From assembly GCA_017437755.1 (NCBI GenBank), contig JAFRXI010000061.1, positions 1 through 37,454 of the forward strand: a DNA stretch of 37,454 nt, given 5' to 3'. This DNA is from Bacteroidales bacterium. GTDB taxonomy: Bacteria > Bacteroidota > Bacteroidia > Bacteroidales > UBA932. The notes beneath the pieces were generated by a model. That model was given only the letters and a program-made list of their open reading frames with translations, was not told the DNA's origin and searched no databases. Both the position numbers and the translations under genes were made by a program. The stretch's first letter is position 1, and the number at the start of each line of letters is the position of its first letter. Below are positions 26,077-32,630 of the stretch, piece by piece.

Positions 26077-27084
26077 TTATTCACTGCTGATTATGGCAAG
26101 GCCCGGACCGATGGCACGTTCCGTCCCGTCGGAGGGCTTGTTCCTGATCTCAAATGAAGCGTCCGCACCGTATTTGGTATCACCTGCCTTCCTTACGATG
26201 AAGGTGGAAGAGCCCCCTCCGTCGATGTTCAGGGCGTATTGACAGCCCAGCGAGAGCATGATCTTCTGCATGTCCAGGTAGTTCATCCCCACTGCCCTGG
26301 TCTTGTCCCTTCCGTCAAGGACCACCAGCACAACCTTGGTATTGTCTTCCATGATACCAAGCATCGTCCTCGGGTGCACTCCGGACACGCTGTCTTCCGA
26401 CAGGGGGGAAGGGCCGCCTTTTTCCACCAGCAGCACCCCGCCGCTGAAAGCTTCCTTTATAAGTCCGAACGACTTTATATTGGGATAGTCGGCGCTCCTG
26501 GCCATACGGACCTTCTCGTTGTCGCTCCAGTAGACAAAACTGCGGGGCCTGGTCGCTTCGGAATCAAACACGTCCTTGTAGCAGGTGCCGTTATGCCAGA
26601 ATATCCCCTGGGGCGATCCCGCATTGCTGCCGGAGGTGATGAAGAAATCGGTATTCACACCTCCTTCAACCCGATGCCCCTGGGTATCAATCCTTTTGAA
26701 CTGGGCACTCAGCTTTTCGCGGCCGCCGCTGAAATCCCCGGTGGTCGCCCCCGGAACGGTATTGGTCATGCTCACCGTCTTGTCGGACAGGTCCACCTGC
26801 ATCACAAATACCGCCTGCGGGGAACCGGCGTAGTCGGAATAACTGATTTCACTCACGCTGATACCGCTGTGGGGACTGTAGGTTGTGAAGGCCGTTTCCT
26901 TATTGACGAGTCCCGTCTCCTGGAAGGCCTTTTGGACGTCAACCGGATATTCTTTAGCCGGGACTGTCACTTCCTGTTCTTCCTGCTCCTTGTCCGGGCC
27001 CGGAAGGTCCGGCGTCATCGTCTTTTTGCATCCGGTAATTCCCGCCAGCATCAAGACTGCGATTACTGTCAACACACTTTTCAT
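26077..27084 (-). CDS. Phosphodiester glycosidase (NAGPA/DUF2233)-domain lipoprotein
   Basis: A 335-residue lipoprotein: signal ending ITGC (Cys19), followed by a Pro/Glu-rich tether. The C-terminal two-thirds match the NAGPA domain (the uncovering-enzyme fold). Hallmarks: GGVNTDFFI, PQGIFWHNG, HPRTMLGI, LDGRDKTRAVGMNYLDMQ and the NIDGGGSSTFIV segment near the end. Related proteins cleave sugar phosphodiesters; here the substrate may be a surface or dietary glycan, which is inference. It is the first gene of a two-gene minus-strand operon with the DUF2807 lipoprotein and is divergent from the tRNA unit. Confidence 0.88.
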   Translation of the reverse strand: MKSVLTVIAVLMLAGITGCKKTMTPDLPGPDKEQEEQEVTVPAKEYPVDVQKAFQETGLVNKETAFTTYSPHSGISVSEISYSDYAGSPQAVFVMQVDLSDKTVSMTNTVPGATTGDFSGGREKLSAQFKRIDTQGHRVEGGVNTDFFITSGSNAGSPQGIFWHNGTCYKDVFDSEATRPRSFVYWSDNEKVRMARSADYPNIKSFGLIKEAFSGGVLLVEKGGPSPLSEDSVSGVHPRTMLGIMEDNTKVVLVVLDGRDKTRAVGMNYLDMQKIMLSLGCQYALNIDGGGSSTFIVRKAGDTKYGADASFEIRNKPSDGTERAIGPGLAIISSE

Positions 27085-27121
27085 ACGTACACGAATAATC
27101 GATGCAATTTAGCAATTTTTT

Positions 27122-27152
27122 TTTGTAAATTATCAAAAGAATTGTACCTTTG
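27122..27152 (+). promoter_or_regulatory. Consensus promoter of the tRNA unit
   Basis: TTTG (27122-27125), exactly 19 bases, then TACCTTTG (27145-27152). It is identical in elements and spacing to the promoter at 208-238 and lies 29 bases before tRNA-Gln. Confidence 0.88.
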
Positions 27153-27181
27153 CAATCCCGATTGGCCAGAAGGGATTTAAT

Positions 27182-27252
27182 TGAGATATGGTGTAATGGT
27201 AGCACTACAGATTCTGGCTCTGTCAGTGAGGGTTCGAGTCCTTCTATCTCAA
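27182..27252 (+). tRNA. tRNA-Gln (anticodon CTG)
   Basis: A full cloverleaf: acceptor TGAGATA pairs with TATCTCA (27245-27251), and the discriminator is A. The anticodon stem ACAGA/TCTGT holds loop TTCTGGC, giving anticodon CTG, which reads CAG (Gln). The T-arm has the normal TTCGAGT loop. The 3' CCA is not encoded. It is the first gene of a two-tRNA transcript. Confidence 0.95.
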
Positions 27253-27261
27253 CAAAAGCCT

Positions 27262-27277
27262 TAACCCCGCGGGGTTA
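27262..27277. repeat. Perfect 16-base palindrome between the tRNAs
   Basis: TAACCCCGCGGGGTTA is its own reverse complement and lies in the 29-base spacer between tRNA-Gln and tRNA-Met. It may be an RNA-processing hairpin or a partial attenuator. Confidence 0.7.
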
Positions 27278-27281
27278 TGAT

Positions 27282-27355
27282 GGCGGGGTAGCTCAGCTGG
27301 TTAGAGCGTCGGATTCATAATCCGGAGGTCGTGGGATCATGCCCCACTCCCGCTA
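27282..27355 (+). tRNA. tRNA-Met (anticodon CAT) with unusual T-loop
   Basis: Acceptor GGCGGGG pairs with TCCCGCT (G-T at both ends), the D-arm is GCTC/GAGC, and the anticodon stem TCGGA/TCCGG holds loop TTCATAA (anticodon CAT). CCA is not encoded. The T-stem GTGGG/CCCAC is perfect, but the loop reads ATCATGC instead of the near-universal TTCRAN-Y: positions 54 and 58 are A and T, the reverse of the usual T54-A58 pair. An elongator Met tRNA is favoured by the body sequence; an Ile-CAT (lysidine) tRNA cannot be excluded. Confidence 0.88.
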
Positions 27356-27366
27356 CAAGCAAACAC

Positions 27367-27386
27367 AACATATGTCTTGATTGACT
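27367..27386 (+). repeat. Direct repeat, left copy
   Basis: AACATATGTCTTGATTGACT, 19 of 20 identical to the copy at 28715-28734. It starts 11 bases after tRNA-Met, and the two copies bracket an AT-richer 1.3-kb stretch with one lipoprotein gene. Confidence 0.75.
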
Positions 27387-27420
27387 ACGTTCAATCTCAC
27401 AGACAAAACTCTATATATAC

Positions 27421-27456
27421 CCGTCACAATACCCTGTGATGGTCTTTTTTATTTTA
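27421..27456 (+). terminator. Intrinsic terminator of the tRNA unit
   Basis: CCGTCACA pairs with TGTGATGG (eight pairs, one G-T) around ATACCC, followed by TCTTTTTTATTTTA. It is the first terminator after the two tRNA genes. Confidence 0.85.
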
Positions 27457-27909
27457 TGGGGATGGGGTTGGGGAAGAGTACGATCACCCAAACAGGTGAC
27501 AATGCTCCCTATCCAGAAAAAGTCCAAAAGTGTGACCATATGTGCGACCAGTGCTGTTTAACTAAAAAAAGGTCGCACTTTTTATGTCTAGAACCACTGC
27601 AAAAGTCTCTTATCTCCGTGTCTTCGTGGACGCTGACCCGCACGGCGTTCCGGGTGATGAAAGGAGCCGTCTGCGCCGGCGAGGAGAGATTTGCGTCAGC
27701 AGCAGGGCCACAGCGGCAATGATTTGTCTATCAGCCATTTCCGTCTTGACTCAGTTCCCTCAAATATAATGATTATTTGAGCCTCATGCATTATTCCGTG
27801 TTAAATAATTAAGTCAGTGTCTTTTTGGGGTGCGGAAAGATTTCAAAAGATGGGGAATATCACAAAAAATCACTAACTTGCAGCATTAATCCCCAAATAC
27901 TTTCATATC
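27457..27909. other. Gene-poor AT-richer stretch with hairpin repeats
   Basis: No convincing gene is present. A 113-codon frame (27381-27722) spans the tRNA terminator and has no recognisable protein character. Three copies of an octamer occur: GTGTGACC (27530-27537), GTGCGACC (27542-27549) and the inverted GGTCGCAC (27571-27578) followed by five T. The last two form an eight-pair hairpin with a 21-base loop. A short frame from 27584 begins MSRTTAKVSYLRVFVDAD but ends after 61 codons; it could be a decayed fragment. A possible -7 box TAACTTGC lies about 40 bases before the lipoprotein gene. Confidence 0.5.
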
Positions 27910-28650
27910 ATGAAAAGACTGCTACACATTTCCCTGGCCGCAATGATGGTTCTCGTCGCATGCAGCAAAGACCCGAAACCGGGCAAGAAATTTGCCGCTC
28001 CTAAAGTAGTCGATCTTGGAATTGAAGTCAATGGAGTCAATGTAAAGTGGGGCTCTTTCAACGTGGGAGCGACAAAAGAAAGCGATTATGGTCTCTACTT
28101 TTCTTGGGGTGAACTTTCAGATAAAGACCTTTATGAATGGAATTCCTATCAATTCGGTGAGAAAGATTCATACAATGTCACCCGGTACTGCCCGGGGGAC
28201 AAGTCTTTCCGTTGGGCCGGAGGGGGAAGCCCTGACGGTCTGACAATCCTGCAGACATCCAATGATGTGGCGCGGCAGAGAATCGGTAAAAAATGGCGGA
28301 TGCCCACTTTCAACGAGGTCCTGGCCCTGATTAACACGAAGACGGATCCGGACTACGTGTGGGAATGGACTGAAATCGACGGACATAAAGGCTATAAGAT
28401 TACAAGCAAGAAGGCAGGATCGGAGGGCAACAGCATCTTCCTTCCTGCCGCCGGTAGCATTTCCTCCGGATCAGAGCCATCTTCTGTCGGACAAATGTGT
28501 GACTTCTGGTCGTCGTCCCTCGACACAAGTGATCCCAGTCGCGCCTATTCGTTCGGGTTCGGGTATTATGGCTCCGATGACCAGAGGGTGGGTACCGGTG
28601 CTTACTCCCGGTCCTATGGCCTGGTCATCCGTCCCGTCAGCGCAGAATAA
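27910..28650 (+). CDS. FISUMP/major-paralogous-domain-type surface lipoprotein
   Basis: A 246-residue lipoprotein: signal MKRLLHISLAAMMVLVAC with acylated Cys18. The mature domain is the paralogous type abundant in gut Bacteroidota (related to the Fibrobacter major paralogous domain). Landmarks in order: VDLGIEVNGVNVKWGSFNVGA, YGLYFSWGE, WRMPTFNEVLALI, GYKITSKKAGSEGNSIFLPA, FWSSSLDTSDPSRAYSF and the ending YGLVIRPVS. Function is unknown; such proteins are thought to be displayed on the cell surface. Its GC content is visibly lower than the neighbours, and it sits between 20-base direct repeats next to a tRNA, suggesting acquisition as a small islet. Confidence 0.87.
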   Translation: MKRLLHISLAAMMVLVACSKDPKPGKKFAAPKVVDLGIEVNGVNVKWGSFNVGATKESDYGLYFSWGELSDKDLYEWNSYQFGEKDSYNVTRYCPGDKSFRWAGGGSPDGLTILQTSNDVARQRIGKKWRMPTFNEVLALINTKTDPDYVWEWTEIDGHKGYKITSKKAGSEGNSIFLPAAGSISSGSEPSSVGQMCDFWSSSLDTSDPSRAYSFGFGYYGSDDQRVGTGAYSRSYGLVIRPVSAE

Positions 28651-28677
28651 GAATCGACATATCATCACTTTCATCCA

Positions 28678-28701
28678 GGGCCGCCCATCATAAAGCGGCC
28701 C
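28678..28701 (+). terminator. Hairpin downstream of the lipoprotein gene
   Basis: GGGCCGC and GCGGCCC form a perfect seven-pair GC-rich stem with a ten-base loop, 27 bases after the stop codon. No T-run follows directly, so it may be a weak or factor-assisted terminator. Confidence 0.55.
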
Positions 28702-28714
28702 TGAGTCATTGTTT

Positions 28715-28734
28715 AACATATGTTTTGATTGACT
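28715..28734 (+). repeat. Direct repeat, right copy
   Basis: AACATATGTTTTGATTGACT, one mismatch to 27367-27386. The first ten bases are a perfect palindrome. Confidence 0.75.
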
Positions 28735-28850
28735 CTATATGCGGCTGCCGCCACGAAAGACAATGGGAGAAAACAAGGACTGGATAGTTCGGTTGTGGCC
28801 TTTGGCAGAGTTCTTGCATCTGAAGGCCTGGTCAATCAATGGACACAAAA

Positions 28851-29255
28851 ATGAAAAAGTGGATACTATCGGTGCTCGTCACCATCCTTGCGGTTTATGC
28901 CGCATATGCACAGGAAGGCCGGAAGGCCCTCGCAGAAATCGACTCGCTGGCGGCCAGGGCGGAAGCTCTCGGCGCCGACGGCACCCAGGCGCAGTGGGAC
29001 AGCCTCGACGTCCGGTTCGGGGATATCATCGGCCGGATGCATGAAAACCGCGACTCCCTTTCCCGGGAGGAACTCAACCACGGCATGCAGGCCCTCGGAC
29101 GTTACGTGGGCGCCCGGGCCAAATTCCTCTCTTCCCAGGCAGGAACGGTCGTAGACAGTGTAAGCAGTTACGTCAACATCATCGGCCGCCGGATCGGCGC
29201 CTTCCTCCGAGGCTTCCACCAGGGGATAGGCACCACGCCACCCCCTCAGAACTGA
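28851..29255 (+). CDS. Small exported helical protein of unknown function
   Basis: A 134-residue protein with a signal peptide MKKWILSVLVTILAVYAAYAQ (cleavage after AYA). The mature part is amphipathic and helical (ALAEIDSLAARAEALG..., REELNHGMQALGRYVGARAKF), ending in a Pro-rich tail TPPPQN. It resembles small periplasmic Bacteroidota proteins of unassigned function, but I cannot name the family with confidence. The ATG at 28851 is preferred to 28839 because it gives a classical signal-peptide n-region. GC content returns to that of the chromosome here, to the right of the direct repeat. No clear promoter was found. Confidence 0.72.
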   Translation: MKKWILSVLVTILAVYAAYAQEGRKALAEIDSLAARAEALGADGTQAQWDSLDVRFGDIIGRMHENRDSLSREELNHGMQALGRYVGARAKFLSSQAGTVVDSVSSYVNIIGRRIGAFLRGFHQGIGTTPPPQN

Positions 29256-29290
29256 CGGGGCTTATTTCAATGACCTGCGGCCAGTCCAAG

Positions 29291-29380
29291 TGCTTATACC
29301 CTGCACTTAAACTGGACCCCTATAAGCAAAAACGGCCTGAAATGCTTATACCCTGCCAGTTATTTGGACCCCTATAAGCA
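29291..29380. repeat. Tandem pair of 38-base inverted-repeat units
   Basis: Unit 1 (29291-29328) and unit 2 (29343-29380) each begin TGCTTATACCCTGC and end TGGACCCCTATAAGCA. The outer eight bases TGCTTATA/TATAAGCA are perfect inverted repeats. The middle eight bases differ between units. A 14-base spacer separates them. An alternative hairpin pairs CCAGTCCAAGTGC (29281-29293) with GCACTTAAACTGG (29303-29315), 11 of 13 pairs. The block lies between two genes, just upstream of the promoter at 29424. Confidence 0.8.
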
Positions 29381-29423
29381 CCAACCACGGGGAAAAGCGC
29401 ACTAACCTAATCCGGAAAATATC

Positions 29424-29431
29424 TATCTTTG
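29424..29431 (+). promoter_or_regulatory. Putative -7 box for the large gene at 29453
   Basis: TATCTTTG matches TAnnTTTG. An in-frame TTG at 29429 lies within this box, so the gene must start downstream, at the TTG 29453. Confidence 0.65.
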
Positions 29432-29452
29432 CCAGGAATAGGAGACCTTGCA

Positions 29453-31843
29453 TTGAAACACCTGCGCCACATAGCGCTGCTTGCGCTTTTCATCTTTTAC
29501 CCGCTTGCATCAACGGCCCGTGGTGCCACAATGCTGGACTCCCTCCTGTTCCGGTTCAAGACGTATTCCACCCTGTGCTCCCCGGAAAAGGTCTACCTGC
29601 ACTTCGACCGCAGCTGCTACACCGCCGGCGAGACAATCTGGTTCAAGGGCTGGGTACAGGAAGCCTCCAGTTTTTCCGACCTTTCCCCCAGCAATTTCAT
29701 CTACGCCGAAGTGCTTGACCAAAAGGGTGAAGCCCTGGTGAGGGTTAAGGTCAAACGTACCGGCGACGGCTTCCCGGGATGCATTGAACTGCCTGACGAC
29801 CTGGAAACCGGCGACTATACCATCCGGGCCTATTCCCTCTGGCAACTCAACAACCACATAGAATACCTTTTCAACGACAGCATCCGGATAATCGGCGGCA
29901 AGGGAAAGAAGGAGAAGAAGCCGGGGACGTCAAAGTCAGGCGTGGAACTCAGTTTCTGGCCTGAAGGCGGACGGTATTTTTCCGGCCACAAGGCGGTGAT
30001 GGGTTTCAAAGCGGTTGACCGTCAGGGCAGAAGCGTGAATTTCAACGGATTCCTGGTGAGCGACCAGGACAGCGTCCAAAGGCGGGTCTTCACCGTCCAC
30101 GACGGCATGGGAACCTTTGCCTTCCTCCCGCAACCAGGAAACAGCTACAGCATCCGCGACGAATCCGGAAGGATGCATCCCCTCCCCCCACCTTCGGAAG
30201 AGGGTGCCACCCTGCAGCTGAGGATCCATTCCGGCCGTTACTACATCGGCGCCATCGGCTTTGGCGGAGGTGAGGCGAGCCTGCTGGTCCGGGACCTCTC
30301 CGAACTCCGCCCCCTCGCCCAGGTCAGCCTTGACGGCAAGCCCGGCGTCTTTATCATGGAGAAGTCGTTCTTCAGGCCCGGAATCAACCATTTCCTGCTG
30401 GTGGATTCAAGGGGGAAGATCCTCTCGGAGAGGCTGTTCTACGTACGCGACGACAACGCTCCCATTTGCAGGCTTGACATGGACCGGTTTACCGACACTC
30501 CCAGGTCCAAGGTTCAGGGGTCCATCTCCCTGAACTCTCCCGGCGGGGCTCCCCTGGACGGAACCTGCTCTGTATCAGTGGTCAGGGGCTCCCTCAAAGA
30601 CTGGCAGCAAAGCGACGGCATCACCTCCTACATGGGTCTTGGCAGCGAACTGAAGGGCAGGATCCACAACCCTTGCTACTATTTTGACCCGGATATCCCA
30701 ATAAAGGAAAGGGATGCCGCGCTGGACCTCCTGATGATGATCCAGGGATGGCGCTACTACGACATGGAGAAGATAACCGACGTCAAGGGAGGCTTCTTCC
30801 GGATCCGTCACGTACGCGAAATGATGCAGGAGATACGCGGCCGGATCACCCGGCGGATTTCGTCAAAAGCTCCCAGGAATTTCATCTTCACCGTTTTGAT
30901 ACCCAAGCTGAACATGGTCCATTCAATGGAGGTGGAACAGGGCAGCGACTTCATAATCGACAGCCTGGATTTCCAGGAAAACACCGGGGTCCTGATCAAC
31001 ATCGGCACCTCGCGCCTGGGTGCGACCTACCTGCCCAAATGGGATGGGGACCCTGCCGCGGAACCTTATGTCTACAAGCCCTCCCCGGGATTTGCCGGAA
31101 CCATAAAGCCCCAAGCGCCCCGGCTTGCCGAAGCCGCGTCGGACGACACCCTCAAGGCCGCGGTGGTAACCGCCTCGTACCAGGACAAGGATGTGCTCGT
31201 CTTCGGACACAGCTACCGGCAGGACCTGGTCACGTACAAGGACATGACCCTGGTGGAGTACCTGAGCATGACAAAGGCCATGTTCGAATATGACGGCGAG
31301 AACATGTACAACCGCACCCGGAGGAGGGATATATCCTATTCCGAGGACTCCCAGGACGGCATCCAGGAGCTTCCAGAACCCGACGGGTTCAACCAGACGG
31401 GGCAGGTGAAACTGATAGTGGACGACTTGGAAGAGCCCTGGTGGGGGTACGACATGCTGCGCCTTGAAGACCTTCGCTCACTGAGCATCTCAACGCAGCC
31501 TGATCCCTTTTACGGAGGGGATGGAGGTGTGGTACACATCTCCGTGAAACCGGGAGGACTCAGCCGGAGCACCGACCGCGATCCGTCCCTTCTGTATTTC
31601 GTTCCGCTTGGATACCAGGTTCCACGATATTTTGAATCCCCGCGCTACGACCGTGGAGACTACGTGCTTTCCGACAAGCGGAACACCGTCTGGTGGTCGC
31701 CGGATGTCAGGATCAGCGGCGGACGGGCTGCCATATCGTTCTTCAACAGCGACTTGACCGACTTCCCCTATATTGTCAGGATTGAGGGTATTGGCGCCGA
31801 CGGACGCTCATTCTCCAGCCACTGCATGATTTCGCCTGAATAA
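29453..31843 (+). CDS. Large exported MG2-like protein with TonB-plug-like C-terminal domain
   Basis: A 796-residue exported protein if started at the TTG at 29453, giving the signal KHLRHIALLALFIFYPLAST. N-terminal part (about 30-130) resembles the MG2-like domain of Bacteroidota TonB-linked proteins: CSPEKVYLHFDRSCYTAGE, then IWFKGWV and GDYTIRAYSLW. Middle beta-sandwich segments follow. Residues about 560-720 look like a degenerate carboxypeptidase/plug region (YKDMTLVEYLSM, LEDLRSLSIST, VVHISVKPGG). No 22-stranded barrel follows, so it is not a full TonB-dependent receptor. Such proteins are frequent in Bacteroidota and of unknown role, perhaps periplasmic partners of outer-membrane complexes. 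It is apparently monocistronic. Confidence 0.8.
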   Translation: MKHLRHIALLALFIFYPLASTARGATMLDSLLFRFKTYSTLCSPEKVYLHFDRSCYTAGETIWFKGWVQEASSFSDLSPSNFIYAEVLDQKGEALVRVKVKRTGDGFPGCIELPDDLETGDYTIRAYSLWQLNNHIEYLFNDSIRIIGGKGKKEKKPGTSKSGVELSFWPEGGRYFSGHKAVMGFKAVDRQGRSVNFNGFLVSDQDSVQRRVFTVHDGMGTFAFLPQPGNSYSIRDESGRMHPLPPPSEEGATLQLRIHSGRYYIGAIGFGGGEASLLVRDLSELRPLAQVSLDGKPGVFIMEKSFFRPGINHFLLVDSRGKILSERLFYVRDDNAPICRLDMDRFTDTPRSKVQGSISLNSPGGAPLDGTCSVSVVRGSLKDWQQSDGITSYMGLGSELKGRIHNPCYYFDPDIPIKERDAALDLLMMIQGWRYYDMEKITDVKGGFFRIRHVREMMQEIRGRITRRISSKAPRNFIFTVLIPKLNMVHSMEVEQGSDFIIDSLDFQENTGVLINIGTSRLGATYLPKWDGDPAAEPYVYKPSPGFAGTIKPQAPRLAEAASDDTLKAAVVTASYQDKDVLVFGHSYRQDLVTYKDMTLVEYLSMTKAMFEYDGENMYNRTRRRDISYSEDSQDGIQELPEPDGFNQTGQVKLIVDDLEEPWWGYDMLRLEDLRSLSISTQPDPFYGGDGGVVHISVKPGGLSRSTDRDPSLLYFVPLGYQVPRYFESPRYDRGDYVLSDKRNTVWWSPDVRISGGRAAISFFNSDLTDFPYIVRIEGIGADGRSFSSHCMISPE

Positions 31844-31880
31844 ATCCGGCCGCAGCCCGGAAATATTCCTCAAAAATATC

Positions 31881-31888
31881 TATCTTTA
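31881..31888 (+). promoter_or_regulatory. Putative -7 box for lutABC
   Basis: TATCTTTA, seven of eight to TAnnTTTG, ends four bases before the lutA ATG at 31893. This predicts a leaderless or nearly leaderless mRNA. Confidence 0.5.
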
Positions 31889-31892
31889 GGGT

Positions 31893-32630
31893 ATGAAAGT
31901 CGCCCTGTTTATACCATGCTACGTGGATGCGCTCTCGCCGGACGTGGGAACAGCATCATGGAAGCTTCTGCGCCACCTGGGCGTAGATGTCAGCTATCCC
32001 GAGAACCAGACCTGCTGCGGGCAGCCCATGGCCAACGGAGGCTTTGAGCGGAAAGCCATTCCGCTTGCCCGGAAGTTTGAAGAGAGATTCAAGGGTTACG
32101 ATTACGTCGTGACCCCGTCGGTGAGTTGTCCAGCCTTCATAAAGGAGCATTACCCGCATCTGCTCGGGGAATCACACACTTGCGAGGCCGCGGAACACAC
32201 CGTCGACATCGTCACCTTCCTTCACGACATCCTCAAGGTGCACGAGCCCCTGGGCCGGTTCCCCTACAGGGTCAGCCTCCACAATTCCTGCCATGGGGTC
32301 AGGGTCCTGGGACTGTCGGCCCCAAGCGAGAAGAACATCCAGCCATACAACAAAATGGCCGACCTGCTGTCGCTTGTCGAGGGCATCGAGGTGGTGGAAC
32401 CCGAGCGGAAGGACGAGTGCTGCGGATTCGGGGGCTTCTTCTCAATGGAGGAAAGGGCCGTTTCCAAACGCATGGGGACCGACAAGCTGCGGCGCCATAT
32501 CAACACAGGGGCCCAGTACGTCACAGGGCCCGACGCCTCCTGCCTCATGCACCTCAAGGGCATTGCACGCGGGATGGGGGCGGACATAAAGTTCAAGCAT
32601 ATAGTTGAAATCCTTTCGGCAGGACTATGA
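31893..32630 (+). CDS. lutA: L-lactate oxidation complex subunit LutA (CCG-domain protein)
   Basis: A 245-residue cytosolic protein of the LutA/YkgE family, with two cysteine-rich CCG domains that bind an Fe-S cluster or mediate electron transfer. The motifs are C41-C42-G-Q-P-M-A-N-G-G and C176-C177-G-F-G-G, with upstream Cys at VSCPAF and NSCHGV. It works with LutB and LutC to oxidise L-lactate to pyruvate. Its stop overlaps the lutB start by four bases (ATGA). Promoter box at 31881 is very close to the start. Confidence 0.94.
   Translation: MKVALFIPCYVDALSPDVGTASWKLLRHLGVDVSYPENQTCCGQPMANGGFERKAIPLARKFEERFKGYDYVVTPSVSCPAFIKEHYPHLLGESHTCEAAEHTVDIVTFLHDILKVHEPLGRFPYRVSLHNSCHGVRVLGLSAPSEKNIQPYNKMADLLSLVEGIEVVEPERKDECCGFGGFFSMEERAVSKRMGTDKLRRHINTGAQYVTGPDASCLMHLKGIARGMGADIKFKHIVEILSAGL

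Noticed and set aside
27381-27722. 113-codon frame after the tRNAs
   Set aside because: It starts within the direct repeat and runs through the intrinsic terminator of the tRNA unit; the translation has no domain, signal peptide or typical codon use.
31847-31864. Hairpin TCCGG/CCGGA after the large gene at 29453
   Set aside because: Only five pairs with a seven-base loop and no T-run follow; too weak to call a terminator.
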